A stretch of 5,752 nt of DNA from NCBI GenBank assembly GCA_002705385.1, contig PAFO01000023.1, positions 21,095-26,846 on the forward strand. Direction: 5' to 3'. Below the pieces are notes generated by a model that did not search any database, was not told where the DNA came from, and was given only the letters and a program-made list of their open reading frames with translations. The translations under genes were made by a program, and so were the position numbers. The first letter of the stretch is position 1; every line of letters begins with the position of its first letter. Origin of the DNA: Flavobacteriaceae bacterium (GTDB lineage Bacteria; Bacteroidota; Bacteroidia; Flavobacteriales; Flavobacteriaceae). This document shows positions 1 through 5,752 of this stretch, one piece after another.

Positions 1-497
1 GTAAAAAAGTAATCAGAAAGTCGATTAATGTAGGCGATTATGATCGAGGAAACGGGGTTTTGATAATCTAATTCAGTAACGCAACGCTCTGCTCTTCTAC
101 AAACTGAGCGAGCTAAATGAGTATAAGAGACAAGGACATTTCCCCCTGGGATGATAAAGTTTTTTAATGGAGGGAGTCTCTCTGTTAATCTGTCGATCTC
201 TTGTTCTATAAACTGAATATCATTTGGTTGAAGAGTTATTAAATTGTTCGGATAATCATTTTGGTAATCAATTGCCAATTGAGAAGCAACAGTCATCAAT
301 TGCTTTTGAATTTGAATTAAAGTTGATTGGGCATAATCAAAATTTGCAGTATCACGAATCAAACCCAACCATGCATTGAGTTCGTCAATAGCACCATAAG
401 CTTTTATTCGAATATCATGTTTTGGAACCCGTTTACCTGAAAATAGACTTGTAATTCCTTTATCTCCAGTTTTAGTGTAAACTTTAATCTCTTTCAT
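1..497 (-). CDS. pduO: Cob(I)alamin adenosyltransferase, PduO/MMAB type (C-terminus cut by window edge)
   Basis: Transfers the adenosyl group of ATP to cob(I)alamin (or its precursor cob(I)yrinic acid a,c-diamide) to make the adenosylcobalamin cofactor in the cytosol. The first 165 residues are present. The ATP-binding N-terminal motif TKTGDKG is at about residues 8-14, followed by a YGAIDELNAWLG segment typical of the family. The signature PGGNVLVSYTHLARSVCRRAER is at about residues 116-137, and its arginines and glutamate match those shown to be essential in human MMAB. NRLSDYFF near the cut matches the conserved C-terminal N.LSD.LF motif, so only about 15-25 residues should be missing. The ATG is chosen because the TKTGDKG motif normally begins within 10 residues of the start. 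It lies 72 bp downstream of lnt on the same strand and may be co-transcribed or have its own promoter. I saw no cobalamin riboswitch in the leader. In Bacteroidota the usual client is methylmalonyl-CoA mutase (inference). Confidence 0.93.
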   Translation of the reverse strand, partial: MKEIKVYTKTGDKGITSLFSGKRVPKHDIRIKAYGAIDELNAWLGLIRDTANFDYAQSTLIQIQKQLMTVASQLAIDYQNDYPNNLITLQPNDIQFIEQEIDRLTERLPPLKNFIIPGGNVLVSYTHLARSVCRRAERCVTELDYQNPVSSIIIAYINRLSDYFF

Positions 498-541
498 AAT
501 AAAACAGCATCTAACTTGGATAAGTATACATGGACTGTATT

Positions 542-549
542 CAAATATA
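542..549 (-). promoter_or_regulatory. Candidate Bacteroidota -7 promoter element for the adenosyltransferase gene
   Basis: On the minus strand this reads TATATTTG, an exact match to the TAnnTTTG -7 consensus of Bacteroidota housekeeping promoters. It would place transcription start about 38 nt before the ATG. The nearest upstream TTG (563-565) is only 13 nt away, shorter than the usual spacing of about 17-23, so the -33 element is poor. In such AT-rich sequence, chance matches are common. Confidence 0.35.
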
Positions 550-569
550 TTAAATATTTTATCAACCTT

Positions 570-2186
570 TTATGTTTTACTTTTATCAATTAGCCTTCCA
601 CTGATTGCTAATAAGAAATAAACTCCGGTAATAAAAATTGCCCAACGACCAATAATATCTCCATAGCGTACATAAAAAGTTAAATTTGAGCGCGGAGAAA
701 TGTTTCCTTTGAGTATTGTCTTTGTGTCATATTCCGATTTCAATAAAATCTCACCTTTTGCATTGATTATAGCTGATATCCCAGTATTAGCACTTCTTGC
801 TATATCACGGCGTAATTCAATAGCACGTAATCGAGTGTAGCTAAGAAGTTGTTTATGTCCTGGAGTGTTTGCCCACCATGCATCATTTGAAATGATTGCA
901 ATAAAATCTGCACCCTCACTCACATAGCCAGTCATAAATTCTCCAAAAATTGCTTCCCAACATATTGCAGGTCCAGCATTGATTTTAAGATTTGGGTGAT
1001 CAAAAACTGATCTATTTTTTTGAGTTACTCTACTGGCAACTGTTCCACCTAAATCGAGAAGCACATCTCCCAAAAGTGGTTTTAGTAGAGTTTTAAATGG
1101 CATATTCTCCACTCCAACTACAAGTTTCGATTTGTGATATACCTGTGCTTCTTTTCTAAATTGTATAGCCAAAGCACTATTGTAATAATCGACCCAAATA
1201 CCATCTCTTAACTTATTTGCAGAAAGCGAAGGAGGTTTGTTTTGTTTATAGAGATTATAAAACTGAATTCCAGTAACCCACTGGACGTTAGGATAATCAG
1301 CAAATTCCCTTAACATTTTTTGATAAAGCTTAGTTTGATCAAAACCATCTAATTTTTCTCCATATCCTTCTGCAAAATAAGTCTCAGGACTCAATATATA
1401 GTCTGTTTTTTCAGTTAAGTAGGGCTTTATTTGTTCTGAAAATTGAGTTAAAAATTGACTGTTTGTAAAGTTATATTTTGAACTATATGGATCAATATTT
1501 GGCTGGTGAAGTATGACTTCTACATTTGGTTTAACGGGCTCAACCCTTTGAAAAAGAAATAGAGAAAACGCAATTGGAAGTGCAATGAAGATCAATGGGG
1601 GCGCTGCTTTTTTCATAAAACTACCCAAGCCTTCTTCGAACTTGAAGTTTTTAATTATTGAAAACATCCAAATATTAATGCTCAAGACCCAAAGTGAACC
1701 TCCAAATGTACCTGTGTATTCATACCACTGTATCCAATATATTTTTTCTGAAAATACATTTCCTAGGTTCATCCAGGTCCATGAGAAGTCCCAGGTCAAA
1801 TGGAGTTTTTCAAATGTAAGCCATAAAGCAATAAGGAATAGATGAGCGCTTCTAAGTGGCAATCTACCCTTAGCCCAATAGAATAAACTGAAAAAACTGG
1901 CATAAAATAAACTGTTACACAGATTAGCAAAAGCCATTCCTATAAATGACGCATTTATCAGCCACCAACTTGTGATGAGATTCCAACTTAAAAAAGTGAG
2001 ATATGAGTATCCAAATACCCTTAAACCTTTGTGTTTAATATTATCCTTACGAATAGAATTTTCAAGAAATAATAAAGGAATGAGCGCACCAAAAATGAGA
2101 AATGTAAAGCCATTAATTGGCCATGCTATTCCAAGAAAAATCCCAGAACTAAGTGCTAGTGATAAATGAAGTTTGGTCATAGACAT
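570..2186 (-). CDS. lnt: Apolipoprotein N-acyltransferase
   Basis: Inner-membrane enzyme that N-acylates the amino-terminal diacylglyceryl-cysteine of lipoproteins, the last step after Lgt and LspA. From this start it has 538 residues, close to the usual 500-550. The N-terminal 210 residues hold about seven membrane segments. A periplasmic nitrilase-fold domain follows (about 220-500), then one C-terminal membrane helix (about 511-530). The catalytic triad is visible: Glu268 in ILSPETYF, Lys352 in YHKSKL and Cys409 in GPAICWEAIFGE. Glu360 in LVVGVE corresponds to the essential Glu of LVPFGE in Escherichia coli, and W410-E411 to Tyr388-Glu389. The reading frame is open to 2273, giving up to 567 residues. 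I chose ATG 2186 because the following segment (MSMTKLHLSLALSSG) fits the usual N-terminus; ATGs at 2180 and 2216 are alternatives. It is divergent from pssA, and the adenosyltransferase gene lies downstream on the same strand. Confidence 0.95.
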   Translation of the reverse strand: MSMTKLHLSLALSSGIFLGIAWPINGFTFLIFGALIPLLFLENSIRKDNIKHKGLRVFGYSYLTFLSWNLITSWWLINASFIGMAFANLCNSLFYASFFSLFYWAKGRLPLRSAHLFLIALWLTFEKLHLTWDFSWTWMNLGNVFSEKIYWIQWYEYTGTFGGSLWVLSINIWMFSIIKNFKFEEGLGSFMKKAAPPLIFIALPIAFSLFLFQRVEPVKPNVEVILHQPNIDPYSSKYNFTNSQFLTQFSEQIKPYLTEKTDYILSPETYFAEGYGEKLDGFDQTKLYQKMLREFADYPNVQWVTGIQFYNLYKQNKPPSLSANKLRDGIWVDYYNSALAIQFRKEAQVYHKSKLVVGVENMPFKTLLKPLLGDVLLDLGGTVASRVTQKNRSVFDHPNLKINAGPAICWEAIFGEFMTGYVSEGADFIAIISNDAWWANTPGHKQLLSYTRLRAIELRRDIARSANTGISAIINAKGEILLKSEYDTKTILKGNISPRSNLTFYVRYGDIIGRWAIFITGVYFLLAISGRLIDKSKT

Positions 2187-2233
2187 TTCTACGAATTTAT
2201 ATTTTTTTGCTGCCATGGCAATTACTATCTTGT

Positions 2234-2241
2234 CAAAAATA
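2234..2241 (-). promoter_or_regulatory. Candidate -7 promoter element for lnt
   Basis: On the minus strand this reads TATTTTTG, an exact TAnnTTTG match, about 48 nt before the chosen lnt ATG at 2186. It would leave a leader of about 40 nt to that ATG and only about 12 nt to the ATG at 2216. No -33 TTG sits at standard spacing, so support is modest. It lies just in front of the divergent pssA start, so promoter use here could couple or interfere with pssA expression. Confidence 0.3.
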
Positions 2242-2247
2242 TTTTTT

Positions 2248-2997
2248 ATGGTGCAACTTTTAAAAAGGAACATTCCAAACTTTTTTACCGCCCTAAACTT
2301 TTTTTGTGGCTGCTTTGCGGTTCATCTAGCTTTCAAGAATCTTTTTGAGGCCGCTTTTCTGATGGTTTTTCTCGGAGCTTTTTTTGATCTTTTCGATGGT
2401 TTTTCTGCACGTCTTCTCAGATTAGAGAGTCAATTTGGTCTTCAATTCGATTCTATGGCTGACCTTGTAACGAGTGGCTTAGCACCTGGTATGGTGATGT
2501 ATAAATTATTTTTAGAAATTGGAATAAGAGAAATGGACTTAAGCTTTGTCCTGCTTAGAAATGAATTTACTTTTTCTTTTGCTCCTCATGCTTTAATTGG
2601 CTTTTTAGTGTCGTTAGGAGCTGGTATAAGGTTGGCTAAGTTTAATATTGATTCAGACCAAAAATTTGAATTTAAAGGTCTTCCCGCTCCAGCTAATGCA
2701 TTATTTATTGTTGCTTTACCACTTCTTCTTGAACACCCCCTGTTTTTAAATTTAAAGCCTTTTTTAGCAACCTACCCTGCATTAATGATTATTTGTATTT
2801 TTTCAGCAATTTTGATGAATATTCGTTTGCCCTTGTTTTCCTTTAAAATTAAGTACTTGAATATACAAGAATACGGATATCAGTTTTTACTGCTTTTATG
2901 TGTGGTCCCTATTTTTTATTTTTTTCAATGGGTAGCAGTTCCACTGTTGATTCTTATTTATTTGATTTTGAATTTAATAAAGAATGGCTTTAATTAA
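2248..2997 (+). CDS. pssA: CDP-diacylglycerol--serine O-phosphatidyltransferase (phosphatidylserine synthase)
   Basis: Integral membrane enzyme that joins CDP-diacylglycerol and L-serine to give phosphatidylserine and CMP, the committed step toward phosphatidylethanolamine. The 249-residue protein carries the complete CDP-alcohol phosphotransferase motif D-x2-DG-x2-AR-x8-G-x3-D-x3-D, with D47, D50-G51, A54-R55, G64, D68 and D72 all present. The segment GIRLAKFNID..Q..F.GLPAPANAL (about 126-152) is characteristic of serine-specific members, distinguishing it from phosphatidylglycerophosphate synthase. Hydrophobic helices fill the rest, with two at the C-terminus (about 211-245). The start at 2248 is chosen because family members usually begin with a few residues before KR-IPN..T.LN.FCGC, seen here at 6-22. 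In-frame ATG 2215 and TTG 2173 would add 11 or 25 residues and overlap the lnt start region. No Shine-Dalgarno is seen. It is divergent from lnt and convergent with lptB. Confidence 0.94.
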   Translation: MVQLLKRNIPNFFTALNFFCGCFAVHLAFKNLFEAAFLMVFLGAFFDLFDGFSARLLRLESQFGLQFDSMADLVTSGLAPGMVMYKLFLEIGIREMDLSFVLLRNEFTFSFAPHALIGFLVSLGAGIRLAKFNIDSDQKFEFKGLPAPANALFIVALPLLLEHPLFLNLKPFLATYPALMIICIFSAILMNIRLPLFSFKIKYLNIQEYGYQFLLLLCVVPIFYFFQWVAVPLLILIYLILNLIKNGFN

Positions 2998-3004
2998 TCC
3001 AAAT

Positions 3005-3031
3005 TGAATCTAAGAGTCATTCATTTTTTTT
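3005..3031 (+). terminator. Weak hairpin plus T-run between convergent pssA and lptB
   Basis: A 5-bp stem (TGAAT at 3005-3009, ATTCA at 3019-3023) with a 9-nt loop is followed at once by eight T residues, just after the pssA stop. The shape fits a rho-independent terminator for pssA, but the stem is short and AT-rich, so its strength is doubtful. The whole convergent gap is only 41 bp. Confidence 0.3.
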
Positions 3032-3038
3032 GATAAGA

Positions 3039-3779
3039 TTAAAAAGATAATTTTTTCTTACGTAGCTCAAAATTTTGACCTAAATACACTTTTCGAACCA
3101 TTTCGTCTTCGGCAAGTTCCTCTGGTGTCCCAGCTTTTAAAATACTTCCCTCAAACATAAGATAAGTTTTGTCTGTAATCGCTAATGTTTCTTGTACGTT
3201 GTGATCTGTGATTAGAATTCCGATATTTTTCTTTTTTAAATGGGCTACAATTCTTTGAATGTCTTCTACTGCTACAGGATCAACTCCTGCAAAAGGCTCA
3301 TCAAGAAGAACAAATTTTGGGTCGGTAGCTAGTGCACGTGCAATTTCAGTTCTTCTCCGTTCACCACCAGAAAGTAAATCTCCTCTGTTTTTTCTGATAT
3401 GAGTTAACCCAAATTCTTCTAATAGCGATTCCATTTTTTCCTTTTGAGCGACTTTTTTTAAATTAGTCATTTGGAGTACACTTAGTATGTTTTCTTCTAC
3501 ACTAAGTTTTCTAAAAACAGAAGCTTCTTGAGCTAAGTAGCCAATACCTTTCTGGGCTCTTCGGTACATTGGAAATTTCGTAATTTCTATATCGTCAAGG
3601 AAAATTTTACCTGCATTAGGTTTAATAAGCCCTACGATCATGTAAAAAGATGTTGTTTTTCCTGCTCCATTTGGTCCTAATAGACCCACAATTTCTCCTT
3701 GAGAAACTTCAATAGAAATACTCTTTACTACCTTTCTTGCTTTGTAAGATTTTTCAATTTTTAATGCACGTAAGTTCAT
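3039..3779 (-). CDS. lptB: LPS export ABC transporter ATP-binding protein LptB
   Basis: Cytoplasmic ATPase of the LptB2FG complex, which extracts lipopolysaccharide from the inner membrane and drives it along the Lpt bridge to the outer membrane. The 246-residue protein is full length for the family (about 240-250). Walker A GPNGAGKT is at 35-42, Q-loop Gln84 in YLAQEASVFRKLSV, signature LSGGE at 136-140, Walker B FVLLDEP at 156-162 with catalytic Glu161, and H-loop His193 in ITDHNVQETL. The stretches RRAQKGIGYLAQEASVFRKL and DEPFAGVDPVAV are specific to LptB among ABC ATPases. ATG 3779 is the only reasonable start, eleven residues before the conserved SYKARKVV; no Shine-Dalgarno precedes it. 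lptB lies 156 bp downstream of tatC on the same strand. The membrane partners LptF and LptG are not in the window; they are commonly encoded elsewhere in this phylum. Confidence 0.96.
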   Translation of the reverse strand: MNLRALKIEKSYKARKVVKSISIEVSQGEIVGLLGPNGAGKTTSFYMIVGLIKPNAGKIFLDDIEITKFPMYRRAQKGIGYLAQEASVFRKLSVEENILSVLQMTNLKKVAQKEKMESLLEEFGLTHIRKNRGDLLSGGERRRTEIARALATDPKFVLLDEPFAGVDPVAVEDIQRIVAHLKKKNIGILITDHNVQETLAITDKTYLMFEGSILKAGTPEELAEDEMVRKVYLGQNFELRKKKLSF

Positions 3780-3858
3780 AAAATACGATTAGAATTTGAT
3801 TAAAAATACTTCAAATATTTATAACCTTTATTCAAAAGGAAATTTATGAAATAATTAC

Positions 3859-3878
3859 ATCCAATTATAGAATTGGAT
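3859..3878. repeat. Perfect 8-bp inverted repeat in the tatC-lptB gap
   Basis: ATCCAATT and AATTGGAT are separated by the 4-nt loop ATAG, and two further pairs are possible beyond one mismatch. It lies 58 bp beyond the tatC stop and 80 bp before the lptB start. It could form a weak RNA hairpin or be a protein-binding palindrome. On the minus strand no run of T directly follows, so a standard terminator is not well supported. Nothing else coding is visible in 3780-3935. Confidence 0.5.
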
Positions 3879-3935
3879 ATATTAAGATGCAAATTAATTG
3901 TTTTTTTATTATTGATTTTAGATTTTATAATAGGT

Positions 3936-4760
3936 TTAGGAATCCTTAAGCGCTTTGTTTTGCTTTTTGGTCACTATTTTTGCAATAATAATACTTGCTT
4001 CATACAATATGAGAATTGGAATACTTACAATAATTTGACTTGCGATGTCAGGTGGCGTAATAATTGCAGATAAACTCAATACTAAAACAAGTGAAATTTT
4101 TCTATTTTTTCTTAAGAATTGGGGTGTAACTATTCCCACACGAGTTAAGAAGTAAATAATAATAGGAAGTTCAAAAATAATTCCTGAAGCTAATACAGAT
4201 GCTCTCAAAAGTCCTATGTAGCTGCTTAAATCGAAATCATTGAAAATTTCACTGCTAACAGTGTAATTACCAAGAAAGTTAATTGAAAGCGGTGTTACAA
4301 TATAGTATCCAAATAATACACCGATAAAAAAAAGCAAAGATGCTATAAAAATAAAACCTCGTGCATTTTTTCGTTCTTTTTCATAAAGCCCTGGGCTAAT
4401 AAATTTCCAAAACTCAAAAATAATGTAAGGAAAAGAAACTATAAATCCAGAAAGGATAGATGTCCAAAGGTGCGCAGAGAATTGACCTGCAACTGTTCTA
4501 CTTTGTATTCTAAAGGGCAATTCTTCTATACAAAAACTGCTTCCTTGTCCTAAGCTTTGAGATATAGAACAAAACCAACGATAGGTTATAAAATCTTTAT
4601 TTTTTGGACCAAAAAGTAAAACATCAAAAATAAAATCTTTGAATATGAAAGCGATAGTTGCTACGATAACTATTGCAATTACTGAACGAATTAAATGCCA
4701 GCGTAACTCCTCCAAATGATCTAAAAATGACATCTCGTCTTTAGGCGACTCTGTGTTCAT
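3936..4760 (-). CDS. tatC: Sec-independent protein translocase subunit TatC
   Basis: Six-helix inner-membrane receptor of the twin-arginine translocation system. It recognises RR signal peptides and recruits TatA to export folded proteins. The 274-residue protein shows the N-terminal cytoplasmic motif FLDHLEELRWHL (Glu18 matches E. coli Glu15). The FISPGLYEKER loop has Phe120 and Glu129, equivalent to E. coli Phe94 and Glu103. Glu197 in GIIFELP matches E. coli Glu170, and ITPPDIASQ is near helix 5. Helices lie roughly at 27-45, 97-116, 136-157, 183-206, 222-237 and 242-262. The first periplasmic loop is clearly longer than in E. coli and contains Cys64 and Cys77, as in other Bacteroidota TatC. 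ATG 4760 is chosen; the frame extends to a TTG at 4802, but those extra residues have no family support. No tatA or tatB is nearby. It is divergent from recQ and upstream of lptB, with which it may be co-transcribed. Confidence 0.95.
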   Translation of the reverse strand: MNTESPKDEMSFLDHLEELRWHLIRSVIAIVIVATIAFIFKDFIFDVLLFGPKNKDFITYRWFCSISQSLGQGSSFCIEELPFRIQSRTVAGQFSAHLWTSILSGFIVSFPYIIFEFWKFISPGLYEKERKNARGFIFIASLLFFIGVLFGYYIVTPLSINFLGNYTVSSEIFNDFDLSSYIGLLRASVLASGIIFELPIIIYFLTRVGIVTPQFLRKNRKISLVLVLSLSAIITPPDIASQIIVSIPILILYEASIIIAKIVTKKQNKALKDS

Positions 4761-4834
4761 AATTATTAATTTGCCTTCGTTTAGAAAGAGTAAAAATATC
4801 AAAAACTAATTGGAAGTCTGTTTTTTTTGGTCTA

Positions 4835-4856
4835 AACTTTTCTGTTAATAAAAGTT
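4835..4856. repeat. 7-bp inverted repeat in the tatC-recQ divergent region
   Basis: AACTTTT (4835-4841) and AAAAGTT (4850-4856) form a perfect inverted repeat with an 8-nt loop. A further AACTTT occurs at 4884-4889 within the candidate recQ promoter spacer. The arrangement could be an operator serving both divergent genes, but in sequence this AT-rich such repeats can arise by chance. The rest of 4761-4943 holds no coding sequence that I can support. Confidence 0.3.
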
Positions 4857-4876
4857 AAAACCTACAGTTCTTTTTA

Positions 4877-4908
4877 TTTGAAAAACTTTAATAATTATGG
4901 TATATTAG
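4877..4908 (+). promoter_or_regulatory. Candidate recQ promoter
   Basis: TTTG (4877-4880), a 20-nt spacer and TATATTAG (4901-4908) match the Bacteroidota -33/-7 pattern with one mismatch in TAnnTTTG. The same bases also read as a near-consensus sigma-70 promoter: TTGAAA, a 17-nt spacer and TATATT with an upstream TGG. Transcription would start near 4913, leaving a leader of about 30 nt before the recQ ATG. Confidence 0.55.
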
Positions 4909-4943
4909 AAATAAATTACATAGATTAATCCACCTAAACTTTA

Positions 4944-5752
4944 ATGGAAAAAGATGATATAAAAGTAAAACTAAAAGAATATTTTGGTTTTTCATCATTT
5001 AAAGGATTACAAGAATCAGTTATATTAAATTTATTAGCGCAAAAAGATAGTTTTGTCATTATGCCTACTGGTGGAGGTAAGTCACTATGCTACCAACTAC
5101 CTGCTTTAATTCAAGATGGTACATCTATAGTTGTTTCACCACTCATTGCATTAATGAAAGATCAGGTAGATACTATTAGAGGAATATCTTCAAAGGATGG
5201 AATTGCCCATGTATTAAATTCCTCACTTAACAAAACTGAAGTTACACAAGTAAAAAGTGATATTCTGTCAGGTATAACTAAGCTACTTTATGTAGCGCCT
5301 GAATCACTTTCTAAACAGCAAAATATCGATTTTTTTAAATCTATTAAAATCTCATTCATTGCAATAGATGAGGCTCATTGTATTTCAGAATGGGGTCATG
5401 ATTTTAGACCTGAGTACAGGAATTTAAGAAACATACTTGAACAGTTTAATCAACATATACCAGTAATAGCATTAACTGCCACCGCAACCCCTAAAGTACA
5501 AGAAGATATAATGAAAAACTTGCATATAAGCAATGCAAAAGTTTTCAAAGCTTCATTTAATCGTCCAAATCTATATTATGAAGTACGACCTAAAACAAAT
5601 CAAGTAGACTCTGATATAATTCGTTTCGTAAAACAAAATCAATCCAAATCAGGAATTATTTACTGCCTTTCAAGAAAACGTGTTGAGGAATTAGCACAAG
5701 TTCTCCAAGTAAATAAGATAAATGCCTTACCCTATCATGCAGGATTAGACTC
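4944..5752 (+). CDS. recQ: ATP-dependent DNA helicase RecQ (C-terminus cut by window edge)
   Basis: Superfamily 2 helicase that unwinds DNA 3'->5' in recombination and stalled-fork repair. The first 269 residues are present: all of RecA-like domain 1 and the start of domain 2. Motif 0 is FKGLQESVI (19-27), motif I PTGGGKS (41-47) and motif Ia VVSPLIALMKDQV (63-75). Motif II is DEAH (142-145), running straight into the RecQ-specific aromatic-rich loop CISEWGHDFRP (146-156). Motif III is ALTATAT (176-182), and SFNRPNLYY (204-212) leads into motif IV IIYCLSRK (238-245) and YHAGL (264-268). The zinc-binding, winged-helix and any HRDC domains lie beyond the window, so total length is unknown. ATG 4944 is chosen because motif 0 sits about 18 residues in, as usual, and a promoter-like element lies 36 nt upstream. 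It is divergent from tatC. No defence or mobile genes adjoin it in the visible part, so a housekeeping RecQ is most likely. Confidence 0.95.
   Translation, partial: MEKDDIKVKLKEYFGFSSFKGLQESVILNLLAQKDSFVIMPTGGGKSLCYQLPALIQDGTSIVVSPLIALMKDQVDTIRGISSKDGIAHVLNSSLNKTEVTQVKSDILSGITKLLYVAPESLSKQQNIDFFKSIKISFIAIDEAHCISEWGHDFRPEYRNLRNILEQFNQHIPVIALTATATPKVQEDIMKNLHISNAKVFKASFNRPNLYYEVRPKTNQVDSDIIRFVKQNQSKSGIIYCLSRKRVEELAQVLQVNKINALPYHAGLD

Noticed and set aside
498..569. Cobalamin riboswitch ahead of the adenosyltransferase gene
   Set aside because: The spacer is only 72 bp, far shorter than a cobalamin riboswitch, and no B12-box-like sequence is visible.
1585..1845. 86-residue plus-strand open frame inside lnt
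   Set aside because: It lies fully antisense to the lnt membrane domain, has no recognisable motif and is explained as a shadow of the real gene.
1972..2169. 65-residue plus-strand open frame inside lnt
   Set aside because: It is antisense to the lnt N-terminal region, has no family resemblance and no promoter or ribosome-binding context.
2187..2273. 29-residue N-terminal extension of Lnt
   Set aside because: It would run across the pssA start, its residues do not resemble the usual Lnt N-terminus, and a -7-like element lies inside it.
2166..2348. 60-residue plus-strand open frame across the lnt/pssA junction
   Set aside because: It is out of frame with pssA and overlaps its conserved N-terminus; the pssA frame carries the complete catalytic motif.
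3873..4073. 66-residue plus-strand open frame over the 3' end of tatC
   Set aside because: It is antisense to the conserved last helices of tatC and lacks any recognisable domain.
4944..5752. RecQ as part of a defence or mobile system
   Set aside because: Its sequence is that of a canonical housekeeping RecQ and the visible neighbours are envelope housekeeping genes. The right flank is not visible, so this cannot be fully excluded.

Overview
This AT-rich window is ordinary core chromosome of a member of the Bacteroidota, probably Flavobacteriia-like. The assignment rests on protein signatures. TatC has a long first periplasmic loop with two cysteines. Lnt has LVVGVE where proteobacterial enzymes have LVPFGE. 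LptB and the adenosyltransferase also read like Bacteroidota family members. Start codons lack clear Shine-Dalgarno sequences, and several have TAnnTTTG-like -7 elements upstream, as expected for this phylum. No mobile element, CRISPR array, tRNA or rRNA was seen.

Layout, left to right. A PduO/MMAB-type cob(I)alamin adenosyltransferase on the minus strand is cut by the left edge. Upstream of it on the same strand is lnt (apolipoprotein N-acyltransferase). Divergent from lnt across about 60 bp is pssA (phosphatidylserine synthase) on the plus strand. pssA converges on lptB (ATPase of the LPS exporter) on the minus strand, with a 41-bp gap. tatC (twin-arginine translocase) lies 156 bp upstream of lptB, also on the minus strand. 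Divergent from tatC across about 180 bp is recQ (DNA helicase) on the plus strand, cut by the right edge.

Functionally, the middle of the window is an envelope neighbourhood. PssA makes phosphatidylserine, the precursor of phosphatidylethanolamine. Lnt uses phospholipid acyl chains, in known systems preferably from phosphatidylethanolamine, to finish lipoproteins. LptB powers LPS transport to the outer membrane, and TatC exports folded proteins. The adenosyltransferase supplies adenosylcobalamin, probably for methylmalonyl-CoA mutase, and RecQ serves recombination and repair. All six genes look intact apart from the two edge truncations.

I found no undescribed system. The observations most worth checking are a near-repeated AT-rich motif upstream of two minus-strand genes, a candidate recQ promoter, the compact recQ-tatC-lptB arrangement, and the TatC loop cysteines. 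No intergenic stretch exceeds 300 bases.
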